62,347 nt of DNA from Polyangiaceae bacterium (lineage in GTDB: Bacteria > Myxococcota_A > Polyangia > Polyangiales > Polyangiaceae). Position numbers and translations under genes: made by a program. The notes under the pieces are model-generated. The model was not told the DNA's origin. It did no database searches and saw only the letters and a program-made list of their open reading frames with translations. Shown here piece by piece: positions 41,970-50,549 of this stretch (positions are counted from its first letter, which is position 1; every line of letters starts with the position of its first letter). Location: contig JAICTZ010000044.1 of the NCBI GenBank assembly GCA_025936115.1, positions 1 to 62,347 of the forward strand, in the 5' to 3' direction.

Positions 41970-43760
41970 TCAGTCGTGGATGATTACCCGGGTACCGGAG
42001 CCTTCCGGCCGCGCCCACATGCCGTGAAAGCCTGCGCGAAACTCGGGCGAAGTGAAGAAGAACAGCCATTTCGCGTCGAGCGGCGAGAGATTCACGCAGC
42101 CGTGGCTCATCTGCACGCCGTAGTTGCTGTGCCAAAATGCGCCGTGCAGCGCGAACGCGCGGTAGAAATACTCGACGTACGGCACGTCTTCGATGCTGTA
42201 CGGCAGATCTCCGGCGGCCGTGCCGTCGCCGTCCATCGTCGTGGTGACGTGCTTTTCGCGGATGCGAAACTCACCCGTCGGGGTGCGATGATCCTTCTCC
42301 TTGTCTTTCGACTGTTTGCCGCTCGAAATCAACGTCGCGTAGACGGGCCGCGTGCCCACGAACGCGACGAGCGTCTGCGTCGAAAGATCGACGTCGATCC
42401 AGCGTTCGTCGGGCCCCAGCCCGGCGGGGGCTTCACCGGGTTCGGTAATGCGCACCTGATTGGCTTTGAGCCAGCTGCCCTCGGAGGTCTCCACGTAGTG
42501 CGTGCCGCCCAAGTCGGTCGCGCGTCCCGTGAGCGCGATCGCCACCTGCCGGTCGATGGATTTCGCCGGCCGGAGCTGCTTTTTCACGTCATCGAGCTGA
42601 TAGGTCGCGACCTGTTTGCGGCCGCCGTAGCCCCACGCCACGGGGAGCTTGAAATGCTCGCCGTCGAGCTCCACGCCCTGGAACTTCGATGCTCCAGTTT
42701 GCCAGAAGCGCTCGGCGGGCGCGATCAGCGTCTTGGTGGTCTTGTACCAAGTGCGATCGTTCCAGCGGAAGGTGCGATCGATCGCGACGAAGAAGCCCTG
42801 GACCATGCGTTTGGCGAGGATATCGTCGGCGTCGGCGCTCAAGCTGTCGAGTTTGATCTCGTGCAGGTGCTCTTTGATCTGATCCTTGTCGCGCTGCCAC
42901 CAGGGCTTGTCGGGGTCGGGATCCGACATGTTCGGATCGAGCGGCAAGCCGGCGTCGACCGTTGCCATCGAGACTGGGGAAATCGGCGTGGCGGCAGCCG
43001 CCGCGGCCGCGACGATGCTCGGCGGCGCCGTCGGCGCGGCCCCGACGTTGGGCACCGAGCTCGGCGCAGGTTCGGCCTTCTTCTCGTTCAGGTACGGTTC
43101 GTACTTGAGCATCTGCTCGCGCGACGGAACGGAGTGGTAGAGCGGTGTTCCATGCTTGGCATTGCGCGCGTACGCGTAAGGCAAGACCTCGTTCAAGTTC
43201 GGCGGCGTCATCGCGAACTTCACGTCAGGGCTCGCGAGGTTCGTCGTGCCGTAATTGCCGCAGATAAACCCACCGCCCACGATCTCGTACCAGCCCGCCG
43301 TGCAGCCCTTGCGCGACGCGGGCGCGTCATGGACGGGCAACTTGCCGCCGCTTCGCACCCAGCCGAGCTTGGCGCTGCGCTCGAAGGAGGGTTCGCTGTA
43401 GACGCCGGCCGCGGGCGAGGTCACGACGAACCAGGGCCCCGGGTGCTGCGGCTGTTCGGGAAACGGGCTGAGCGCGCGGGGTGCTTCGGGAACCGGTGCC
43501 CCGCCGTCGACGGCGCCGCTCGCCCCGGGCGCAGCCAGTGTCGGAGCGGCGCTTGGGGCGGCGCCGGGCGCGCGGGCGAGACCGGGCGGCAGGGTCGGCG
43601 TCCCCGGCTGGCCTTCGATGCGCGACGGAGCCTGGGCACCGCCGTCGTCGTTCGAGGAGTTCGAGCCATGGCCGCACCCGGCGGCGAGGCAGATGATGAG
43701 GGGCAGGGAGTAAGCGGAACGAACGAGGGGCATCGGAGGTCGAGTACGCAGTCTTTCCAT
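41970..43760 (-). CDS. L,D-transpeptidase (YkuD) lipoprotein
   Basis: About 596 residues from ATG 43760 (frame open to 43844). The signal SAYSLPLIICLAAGC ends in a lipobox, so it is anchored in the envelope. A disordered Pro/Ala stretch follows, then a domain with WVRSGGKLPVHDAP that looks SH3-like, then the YkuD catalytic domain near the C-terminus: ALHGAFWHSNYG and MSHGCVNLSPLDAKWLF, with the nucleophile Cys in SHGCVN. It would form 3-3 cross-links in peptidoglycan or attach proteins to it. The long middle region is unusual compared with minimal YkuD enzymes. Confidence 0.9.
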   Translation of the reverse strand: MERLRTRPPMPLVRSAYSLPLIICLAAGCGHGSNSSNDDGGAQAPSRIEGQPGTPTLPPGLARAPGAAPSAAPTLAAPGASGAVDGGAPVPEAPRALSPFPEQPQHPGPWFVVTSPAAGVYSEPSFERSAKLGWVRSGGKLPVHDAPASRKGCTAGWYEIVGGGFICGNYGTTNLASPDVKFAMTPPNLNEVLPYAYARNAKHGTPLYHSVPSREQMLKYEPYLNEKKAEPAPSSVPNVGAAPTAPPSIVAAAAAAATPISPVSMATVDAGLPLDPNMSDPDPDKPWWQRDKDQIKEHLHEIKLDSLSADADDILAKRMVQGFFVAIDRTFRWNDRTWYKTTKTLIAPAERFWQTGASKFQGVELDGEHFKLPVAWGYGGRKQVATYQLDDVKKQLRPAKSIDRQVAIALTGRATDLGGTHYVETSEGSWLKANQVRITEPGEAPAGLGPDERWIDVDLSTQTLVAFVGTRPVYATLISSGKQSKDKEKDHRTPTGEFRIREKHVTTTMDGDGTAAGDLPYSIEDVPYVEYFYRAFALHGAFWHSNYGVQMSHGCVNLSPLDAKWLFFFTSPEFRAGFHGMWARPEGSGTRVIIHD

Positions 43761-43918
43761 GAGCGGGGCAGGTTTCGCCAGTTCTTGGCGAGCCGGCCGG
43801 TTCTCTCTACACGGGGTGTGCCACCGCTCGAGGGGTTTGCCCACCCCACCCGGCGTGCGGTGCGCGGCCGTATCGAGCTGAATCGCTCCGACGTGGACGG
43901 AAGGCTAAGGTCTGAGGC

Positions 43919-45319
43919 GTGGGCCGTCTGACGCACTGGCGCGGTCAATCCGACACGGTCGATCGACGCCTGCGCTGGCTGATCCTCGTCTCGGTGCTGC
44001 TGCACACGCCGCTCACGCCGCTCGTCGGGCTGCTGGGCCTCGTGAGCCTGCTCAACGTGAAGAAGCCGGAGCCGGTCGACATGGACCCGCTGACGGCGAT
44101 CCCGGTCGACCTGCTGGAGGGAGACGAGCTCGGCGCCGCGGCCGCCGCCCCGCCGGCCGCGCCGAGCGCACCTTCCGAGCCCGCGGTCGAGCCCGACGCG
44201 CCGCCGCCGCCGAAGCCAAAACTCAAGCCAAAACCACCGAAGGACGCTGGCGTGCCGGACGCCGAGCCGCCGGATGCCGAGCCGCCCGACGCAGAAAGCC
44301 AGGACGCTGCGCTCGATGCAGGCGTCGCCGATGCCGCGGCCACGCCAGTGGATGCGGGAAGTGACGCGGCCGTCACCGACGGCGGCATCGCGAATGCCGA
44401 CGGCGGCAGTCCGAACCCGATGGCTGGCCTCGTCGGCGAAGCGAAGAAGGTCATCGATCAGGACGCGAACGTCCGACTCGTGATTTACCCGGAGAAGATC
44501 CGCAATCATCCGCTCGCTCCGCGCATCGGGCAACTGCTCGGGTCGATCTACCAATGGCGCGATTTTTTCGGCCCGTCGAAGCTCGATCCTATCCGCGACG
44601 TGGACCGTCTCATGGTCGTCGGTCCAGAGATGCGCGACTCGAGCAAGGTCGCGGCCATCATTCAGCACAACGTGGGCGCGTCCCGCATGCACGACGCGCT
44701 CGACGCGATCGTCCATGCCGATCCCGATCACGGCGAGTGGCTCGATGCGGGCTCGCCCGCCGCGACTGCGTACGCCGATCGAGCGCCGCGCGTCCTCGTC
44801 ATGCCGTCGCCGAACGTCGTCGTCGTCGTGCCGCCGAACCTGAAGGACGTAGCGCTTTCGCTCAAGCGCGTGCGCGTGCCGAAGCCGACCGGCTCCGAGG
44901 TGATGTGGGCGTACGCCATCACGCCCTGGCGCGCGGCTCGCTCGGCCGGAGTCGCGCTGCCGCATACCCTGGCTTGGGCGAAGGTTTGGGTCACGCCGAG
45001 TGAGGGGGGAGGCGCCGTAGTCGAGGCAGAAGCCGAGGACGAGAGTCCAGAGAGCGCAACCAAGCACGCCGCGGAGCTCAACGCGCAAATCCAGGACGCG
45101 CTTTCGATGGCGGCTTCGTTCAGCTTGCTCGGGCAGGTGCTGCTCGGCACGCGCGCGACGCGCCTGGTCGAGAACGTCGAGCTCCACGCCGACGGCAACA
45201 AGATCCGCGGCACGGCGACGCTGACGGAAGAGCAAATCGAGCGGCTGCTCGAACAGGTGCGCGGCCTGCTCGTCGAACGACGCGCTGCGCCGCCGCGGCG
45301 TGACGCCGGAGCGCCCTGA
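43919..45319 (+). CDS. Membrane-anchored protein with TonB-like N-terminus, unknown function
   Basis: A 466-residue protein. RRLRWLILVSVLLHTPLTPLVGLLGLV is a single N-terminal membrane helix, followed by an acidic PxxDLL segment and a Pro/Ala/Asp-rich spacer (about 65-165), as in energy-transducing TonB-like proteins. The C-terminal domain (170-466) appears folded, periplasmic, with VRLVIYPEKIRNHPLAPRI and RDVDRLMVVGPEMRDSS, and does not look like a TonB domain. I do not recognise it. Start GTG at 43919. It converges with the 45328 gene, 8 bases apart. Confidence 0.75.
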   Translation: MGRLTHWRGQSDTVDRRLRWLILVSVLLHTPLTPLVGLLGLVSLLNVKKPEPVDMDPLTAIPVDLLEGDELGAAAAAPPAAPSAPSEPAVEPDAPPPPKPKLKPKPPKDAGVPDAEPPDAEPPDAESQDAALDAGVADAAATPVDAGSDAAVTDGGIANADGGSPNPMAGLVGEAKKVIDQDANVRLVIYPEKIRNHPLAPRIGQLLGSIYQWRDFFGPSKLDPIRDVDRLMVVGPEMRDSSKVAAIIQHNVGASRMHDALDAIVHADPDHGEWLDAGSPAATAYADRAPRVLVMPSPNVVVVVPPNLKDVALSLKRVRVPKPTGSEVMWAYAITPWRAARSAGVALPHTLAWAKVWVTPSEGGGAVVEAEAEDESPESATKHAAELNAQIQDALSMAASFSLLGQVLLGTRATRLVENVELHADGNKIRGTATLTEEQIERLLEQVRGLLVERRAAPPRRDAGAP

Positions 45320-45327
45320 GCCGGCTT

Positions 45328-46545
45328 TCAGGCGGGAGGCGGCAGAAGGCTCGGCACGCTCGCTCCGCTCGCCACGGCCGTGATGCTCGCGAGCATGGCG
45401 TCCGCCTGCAGCGGGTCGATGGCTCCGACGCAAATCGTGCGGCCTTTGCGCGGCTCCACGAGCAAATGACAGCGACCGCGCATCGTGTCGATGCCGCTCG
45501 ACAGCACGAAATCGAGGGCGAGCCCGCCCACGATGAGCGCGACCGCCATCGCCATGAGCGAGCTCGAGCCGCCCGGAACGCGCAGGGCGTCGACGAAGAG
45601 CCCCATGCCGAAGTAGGTGCCGATCACGAGCGCCGCGAGCCCCGCGTAGAGGCCGGCACGCGGGTACTGCACCTCACGCGTCACGCTCGCGAGGTTGGCG
45701 AGCGGGACGAGCAGCGTTTGTTCCTTGAGCACGCGGCCGAGCAGTTCCGTGCGATGCGTGAGCTCGAGGCCGCGCTCGGTGAGCGTGAACGACGCCGGCC
45801 GGCGGTAGCCGAAGGCGAGGCGAGCGACGAGGCGCGCGAGCTGGAGAGCACCGAGTACGAGCGTGAGTGCGAGCACGACGGTCGTCACCGGGCTGAACGG
45901 GGTCGGCAAGAGCTCGCCGAGGAGCGGCTCGCGCGCGAGCCCACCGAGCGCGAGCAGTGCGCGCACGGCCGGATCATCGACTTGGGCGAGGGCGCGTGTG
46001 CGCGGCGGGGCCGAGGCGGGCGCCAGCGCGGAGCCGAGCGTCGCCGCGGCGAGCAGGGCTTCGGTGCGGCCGAAATCCGGCGCGACCTCGACGGGCTCGA
46101 CGGCGATGCGCGCGACCGCGCGCCAAAGCCCCGCGCGCTCCCCGACGGCGGCGTCGAACGCGAGCAGAGCGTCACACGGCGTGTGCGCGGCGAGCCACGC
46201 CATGTGCGCGACGAGCGTCAGCTCCTCGTCCTCCGACGGAGCTTCCTCGCGTAGAGAGAGCGCGAGCAGGACGCCAATCAGCAGCGCTTCGGTCGCGGTC
46301 GTCACTCCCTTACCGACGAGCTCGGCCACGTTGCCGAAGGCGGTGTTGAAGTCCGAGTTCGTCAGTCCCTCGGGCAGAGCGGGCGGCGCCTCGACGCGAC
46401 CTTCCGGGGTGCGCGACGCGAAGGTTGCCCGGCGGTGCTCGGCCGCGTCCATCGCCGTGCGCCGCACGAAGCGCACGATCGCCTCGAGGTGCGGGTGGTC
46501 CTTGAGGGCCGAAACGACCTCGGCCGGGACGGGCGCGTACGACAT
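45328..46545 (-). CDS. Membrane protein of unknown function
   Basis: A 405-residue protein. The first 210 residues are soluble and helical. Then hydrophobic segments appear: VTTVVLALTLVLGALQLARLV (about 228-248), a pair around YAGLAALVIGTYFGMGLFV, and SLMAMAVALIVGGLALDFVL. Between them FTLTERGLELTHRTELLGRVLKEQTLLVP looks like a PH-like or beta-rich cytoplasmic domain. No catalytic motif is seen. It is followed on the same strand, upstream, by panD. Confidence 0.72.
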   Translation of the reverse strand: MSYAPVPAEVVSALKDHPHLEAIVRFVRRTAMDAAEHRRATFASRTPEGRVEAPPALPEGLTNSDFNTAFGNVAELVGKGVTTATEALLIGVLLALSLREEAPSEDEELTLVAHMAWLAAHTPCDALLAFDAAVGERAGLWRAVARIAVEPVEVAPDFGRTEALLAAATLGSALAPASAPPRTRALAQVDDPAVRALLALGGLAREPLLGELLPTPFSPVTTVVLALTLVLGALQLARLVARLAFGYRRPASFTLTERGLELTHRTELLGRVLKEQTLLVPLANLASVTREVQYPRAGLYAGLAALVIGTYFGMGLFVDALRVPGGSSSLMAMAVALIVGGLALDFVLSSGIDTMRGRCHLLVEPRKGRTICVGAIDPLQADAMLASITAVASGASVPSLLPPPA

Positions 46546-46630
46546 CGGATCGAACCCAAGCCTCTAGCCGAATTCACGGTGTCGAGGCCACTATGCCGTG
46601 ACGCGCGCGGCTCGCGCCGCACCGCTGCCG

Positions 46631-47038
46631 TCAGCTCAGGATGCCGAGCGAATCGAGGACGGGTCCGGGTTTTTCCGCGGTATCTCCGGCGTGTACGATG
46701 CGATTCTTCGCGTCGACTCGCACCACGGTCGGCCGATAATCCCGCGCTTCTTCGGGCGCCATGTCGGCGAACGTCGCGAGGATCACGATGTCGCCCGGCT
46801 TGTTCAGGTGCGCCGCCGCGCCGTTCACGCAGATGGCGCCGCTGCCGCGCGGCCCCTCGAGCGCGTAGGTCACGAGGCGCGTGCCGCTCGTCGCATTCCA
46901 GATGTGCACGGCCTCGAACGGCAGAATATTGGCCGCGTCCATGAGGTCGCGGTCGATCGTGACGCTGCCCTCGTAGGCGACGTCGGCGTGAGTGACCGTC
47001 GCGCGGTGGATCTTCGACTTGAACACGTTCAGGCGCAT
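46631..47038 (-). CDS. panD: Aspartate 1-decarboxylase precursor
   Basis: PanD makes beta-alanine from aspartate for pantothenate and CoA. The proenzyme cleaves itself at Gly-Ser in YEGSVTID (Ser near residue 25) to form the pyruvoyl group. MRLNVFKSKIHRATVTHAD is the classic start, so I use ATG 47038; ATGs at 47059 and 47104 are in frame upstream. GTRLVTYALEGPRGSG and GAAAHLNKPGDIVIL are conserved. Length 135 is typical. No other pan genes are present. Confidence 0.95.
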   Translation of the reverse strand: MRLNVFKSKIHRATVTHADVAYEGSVTIDRDLMDAANILPFEAVHIWNATSGTRLVTYALEGPRGSGAICVNGAAAHLNKPGDIVILATFADMAPEEARDYRPTVVRVDAKNRIVHAGDTAEKPGPVLDSLGILS

Positions 47039-47223
47039 GACTTGGTTGGGTCCAGCCATGGCGGCCGGCGTATTGCCGGTCCACCTGGTGAACCCCTTCA
47101 ACATAAGGCATCGGGGCCGCAGGTCAACACGCCGAAAAATGGCCGCGCCGCGCTCCGCCCACGCCGAAACTTGGCCCGATCCGCTGGAACCGCTTAGCGA
47201 AGGAGCGACCAGAAGGAGTGCCC

Positions 47224-47487
47224 ATGCAGAGTTCCAAGTCGCAGGTCGAGCTCCACGACGTTCTCCGGAGCCTTTTGCGGGATTCGATGCGCCTACATGC
47301 GCAAGGTGCCGCCGGGTCGCGGCTCGGGCAGGCGGACGGCTACGTCGACGGGTTCATTCGTGCCCTCGTGGAGTCGGGTCTCTCCGATCACGCCGCGATT
47401 TTGAGCATCGTGCGTGAAGTGCGTCGCGAGGTCGCCGGGCCCGCCACGCGCACGGTCGAGACGGAGTCCACGACGGTCGCCGCCTGA
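47224..47487 (+). CDS. Small conserved-looking protein of unknown function
   Basis: An 87-residue soluble protein: VELHDVLRSLLRDSMRLHAQG, GQADGYVDGFIRALVESGL and a polar tail. It looks like a compact helical bundle. The start is good, with AAGGAG 6-8 bases before the ATG. It has its own promoter space (185 bases from divergent panD) and ends at a GTAC palindrome. No family recognised. Confidence 0.7.
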   Translation: MQSSKSQVELHDVLRSLLRDSMRLHAQGAAGSRLGQADGYVDGFIRALVESGLSDHAAILSIVREVRREVAGPATRTVETESTTVAA

Positions 47488-47498
47488 GGGCGCACGTC

Positions 47499-47522
47499 GG
47501 ACGGCGCCGTACGGCGCCGTCC
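47499..47522. terminator. GTAC-centred palindrome between convergent genes
   Basis: GGACGGCGCC, GTAC, GGCGCCGTCC: a perfect 24-base palindrome 11 bases after one stop and 10 before the other. It shares its GTAC centre and GGCGC arms with the palindrome at 30738, also between convergent genes. Confidence 0.6.
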
Positions 47523-47532
47523 CGCTCCGTAG

Positions 47533-48447
47533 TCAATCGCCCGGGTGCACGAGGGCGCGGAGCTCGCTCATACGGGTGCGCACCGTGGCGTGGTCGAGGG
47601 CCGCCAGGCGCTTGGTGCCGACGGCCTCGACGCAGAAGGACGCCACCGTGGAAGCCGTGTGCAGCGCCTGCCGCATCGCGGCGCGGTCCAGGACGCCGCG
47701 CTGGGCCAGGTACCCGAGCAGGGCTCCCGCAAAGCTGTCGCCCGCGCCCGTGGGATCGACCTCGTCCTCGAGGGGGTAGGCCGGCACGAAGCACGACTCA
47801 TCGGCGTCGAAGTAGAGCGCCCCGAACTCCCCGCGCTTCACGACGAGTCGCTTCGGTCCCATGCCGAGGACGGCACGCGCCGCGCGCCGCAGGTTGTGGA
47901 TCCCGGCAAGCTCCCGTAGCTCCTCGTCGTTGATGATCAAGAGATCGATCTTCTTCAACACCTCGCCGAGCAGCGCGCGCTCGCCCGAAATCCAGAAGTT
48001 CATGGTGTCGGCCGCCACGAGGCGAGGGGACTTCACCTGGGCCAGCACCTCGAGCTGGAGCGCCGGGTGAATGTTGCCGAGCAGGACGTACGGGCTCTGC
48101 GTGAAGCTCTGCGGTAGCTTCGGCTTGAAATCCGCGAACACGTTGAGCTGCGTGTCGAGCGTCGTGCGGCTCACGAGGTCCTTGGCGTAACGTCCCCACC
48201 AGCGAAACGTCTTGCCGCGTGCCCGTTCGATGCCGCTCACGTCGACCCCCCGACGCGCGAGCTCACCGAGCGTCGGCTCCGGGAAGTCTTCGCCGACCAC
48301 GGCGACGACGCGCGGCTCGGTGAAGTGGCTCGCGGCGAACGCGGAGTACGTCGCCGAACCACCGACGACGTCTCGGAACTCGCCGCTCGGCAGATCGAGA
48401 TCGTCGAACGCCATCGAACCGATGATCAGAAGGGAGGAAGCGGGCAT
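47533..48447 (-). CDS. PfkB-family carbohydrate kinase
   Basis: A 304-residue ribokinase-fold kinase. SLLIIGSMAFDDLDLPSGEF opens it, VVGGSATYSAFAAS is the GG signature 1 region, and DPTGAGDSFAGALLGYLA is signature 2 with the catalytic Asp in GAGD. It phosphorylates a sugar or nucleoside with ATP; the substrate is not readable. ATG 48447 is 8 bases after the gmk stop; frame is open to 48495. It is last in the DUF507-yicC-gmk series. Confidence 0.9.
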   Translation of the reverse strand: MPASSLLIIGSMAFDDLDLPSGEFRDVVGGSATYSAFAASHFTEPRVVAVVGEDFPEPTLGELARRGVDVSGIERARGKTFRWWGRYAKDLVSRTTLDTQLNVFADFKPKLPQSFTQSPYVLLGNIHPALQLEVLAQVKSPRLVAADTMNFWISGERALLGEVLKKIDLLIINDEELRELAGIHNLRRAARAVLGMGPKRLVVKRGEFGALYFDADESCFVPAYPLEDEVDPTGAGDSFAGALLGYLAQRGVLDRAAMRQALHTASTVASFCVEAVGTKRLAALDHATVRTRMSELRALVHPGD

Positions 48448-48454
48448 GGGCGGA

Positions 48455-49105
48455 TTATTCTTTCGCGTGGGGCGGCACGGTGCCACCGAAACCATGAGTT
48501 TCCGCCAGAAGTCGCTCGGCGACGCGCGCGGTGCGGCCGCGCCGGCACTCTTCGGCGAGGACGATCGAGATGAGCCGCTCGGTCGCGCGCTCGAGGTCGT
48601 CGTTCATGAGCACGTAGTCGAACAGCCCATAGTGCGCGATTTCGCTGCGGGCCACGCGGAAGCGGCGCTCGACCGTGGCCTGGTCCTCGCTCGCACGGCC
48701 CTGCAGGCGTTGCTTCAGCACGCTCATGCTGGGCGGTAGGATGAAGATCGCGACGGCGTCGGGCCGCACGCTCTTGATCTGACGCGCGCCCTGGTGATCG
48801 ACGTCGAACAGGATGCCGCGGGCGCCGCGCGCGCGTTCGACCTCGGCGCGGCTCGTGCCGTAGAGGTTGTCGTGCACCTCGGCCCACTCGAGGAACGCGT
48901 CGTCGACGATGAGTTGCTCGAAGCTCGGTCGATCGACGAAGTGATACTCGCGGCCGTCGAGCTCCGTCGCGCGCGGGCGGCGCGTCGTGTGCGAAACACT
49001 GAAGACGAGGCCGGTCACCTTCGCGAGCAGGCGGCTCGCGAGCGTCGTCTTGCCGGCGCCCGACGGCGACGACACGATCAAGAGCAGCGGGTCGTCACTC
49101 GACAT
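48455..49105 (-). CDS. gmk: Guanylate kinase
   Basis: Gmk converts GMP to GDP with ATP and is essential for guanine nucleotide supply. The 216-residue protein has the P-loop VSSPSGAGKTTLASRL (about 11-26), VSHTTRRPRATELDGREYHFVD, the GMP-binding block, and LFDVDHQGARQIK. The lid contains RGRASEDQATVERR. The start overlaps the YicC gene by 11 bases. In other bacteria (p)ppGpp inhibits this enzyme; a RelA/SpoT-like gene lies three genes upstream on the same strand. Confidence 0.96.
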   Translation of the reverse strand: MSSDDPLLLIVSSPSGAGKTTLASRLLAKVTGLVFSVSHTTRRPRATELDGREYHFVDRPSFEQLIVDDAFLEWAEVHDNLYGTSRAEVERARGARGILFDVDHQGARQIKSVRPDAVAIFILPPSMSVLKQRLQGRASEDQATVERRFRVARSEIAHYGLFDYVLMNDDLERATERLISIVLAEECRRGRTARVAERLLAETHGFGGTVPPHAKE

Positions 49106-49964
49106 TTTGCACCTGCTCGCGCATGCGCTCGACCTCGACCTTCGTCTGCACGACGAGCTGCGCGAGGGTCGCGTCCTGACTCTTGGCGCCCGTCGTATTG
49201 AGCTCGCGCGCGATCTCCTGCAGTAAAAAATCCAGCTGGCGGCCCACGGGCGCGGCTGCCTGCAACAGGCCGCCGAACTGCGCGAAGTGACTCTCGAGCC
49301 GCAGCATCTCCTCGCTGATGTCCGAGCGATCCGCCATCAGCGCGACCTCGTTTTCGAGGCGTGTCGCGTCGAGCGGCGCGCTGCCCGCGAGCAGGCGCTC
49401 GAGCCGCTCCTTCAAGCGCGTGCGCTGCAGAGCGACCAGGCCCCCGGAGCGCTCGCGGATGGCGTGGGTGAGGCTCTTCGCCGTCGTGAGCCGCTCGCCG
49501 ATTTCGCGCCCGAGGGCGGCGCCTTCCGCCTCGCGCATGCGATTGAGCGAGTCGAGCGCCTTGGTGAGCGCTCGCGCGAGCGCCTGACGCACGCTGTCGA
49601 TATCGGCGACGACGGGCTCGAGGAGCAGCGACGAAAAGCTCGCGAGCGTCGCGAGCGGCAGTTCGGTGCCCGGCGCGAGCTCGTCCCTCAGCGCGCCGAG
49701 GGCTTGGTGCAGCGAACGCGCGCGTTCAATCGAAAACCGTGCGGGTGGGAGCGCGGCCCCGCCGAGCCGCACGCTCACGTCGGCGCGCCCGCGCTCGAGC
49801 TTTTCGCGCACGAGCTGCTCGAGGTAGGAGCCTTGATCCGCGATTTCCGGCGGCAAACGCACGCGCACGTCGACGAAGCGGTGATTGAGCGTCCGGAGCT
49901 CGAGGTGGAGCTCGCCGCCTCCGAGTGGCGCGTTCCCCGCCCCGTAACCGGTCATGCTGCGCAT
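49095..49964 (-). CDS. YicC-family endoribonuclease
   Basis: A 289-residue YicC protein. MRSMTGYGAG and ELRTLNHRFVDVRVRLPPE are the standard N-terminal signature; the C-terminal half carries LARLEQEVALMADRSDISEE-like sequence and GRQLDFLLQEIARELNTTGAKS, the most conserved motif. YicC homologues are MnCl-dependent endoribonucleases that trim RNA decay products. The yicC-gmk order with overlap is widespread. Confidence 0.94.
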   Translation of the reverse strand: MRSMTGYGAGNAPLGGGELHLELRTLNHRFVDVRVRLPPEIADQGSYLEQLVREKLERGRADVSVRLGGAALPPARFSIERARSLHQALGALRDELAPGTELPLATLASFSSLLLEPVVADIDSVRQALARALTKALDSLNRMREAEGAALGREIGERLTTAKSLTHAIRERSGGLVALQRTRLKERLERLLAGSAPLDATRLENEVALMADRSDISEEMLRLESHFAQFGGLLQAAAPVGRQLDFLLQEIARELNTTGAKSQDATLAQLVVQTKVEVERMREQVQNVE

Positions 49965-49977
49965 GGGTCGCGGGAGT

Positions 49978-50487
49978 CTAGAGGCCCTTCCGGCGCTTGA
50001 TGTCTTCCATCATCCGCCGATACTCGACCTCCCAGAGCCCCGTGCCCTCCTGCACGTGCCGCAAGTGTCCGCGCACCTCGGCTTCGAGCGCTTGCTCTTC
50101 GGCGAGCTGCTTGCGCAGCGGATCGCGCATCTTGCGCCGGAGTTCGTAGTCCTCCGAAAACACCTCGTCGACGTTGGCCGAGTGCATCAGCATTTCCACC
50201 AGCTGATCGAGCAGGTAGTCGATGGCGTCGTCGCCGAGCTTGATGTGCTTCTCGTCGGCCACGAGCTTCCGAATGCGCGGCAGCTCGTTTTGCGAGAGTC
50301 CCCGCGCGGCGATCATGTCCCGAGCGCGCTCCTGGACGTTCTTCTCGTCCTGAACGTACTGATTCAAGACCGCCTCGATATCGGCCTGAACCTCGTTCGG
50401 TGACTCGGTTTCGATGTCTTTGCCCTTGACGAGCGCCGTCACCATTTCGTGGGCGATCTGGGGGACACGCGGGCCGTGCAGCCTCAT
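49978..50487 (-). CDS. DUF507 family protein
   Basis: A 169-residue, highly charged helical protein. It starts MRLHGPRVPQIAHEMV and includes IEAVLNQYVQDEKNVQERARDMI, DDAIDYLLDQLVEMLMHSANVDEVF and DYELRRKMRDPLRKQLAEE, matching DUF507. No enzyme motif, signal or membrane span. Function unknown. It lies 13 bases upstream of yicC and is probably in the same operon. Confidence 0.85.
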   Translation of the reverse strand: MRLHGPRVPQIAHEMVTALVKGKDIETESPNEVQADIEAVLNQYVQDEKNVQERARDMIAARGLSQNELPRIRKLVADEKHIKLGDDAIDYLLDQLVEMLMHSANVDEVFSEDYELRRKMRDPLRKQLAEEQALEAEVRGHLRHVQEGTGLWEVEYRRMMEDIKRRKGL

Positions 50488-50549
50488 GCCTCGGTTCCTA
50501 CCACCGAACGCCTTCGCCTACACCTCTAAATACGCCCGAATTCGGGGTC

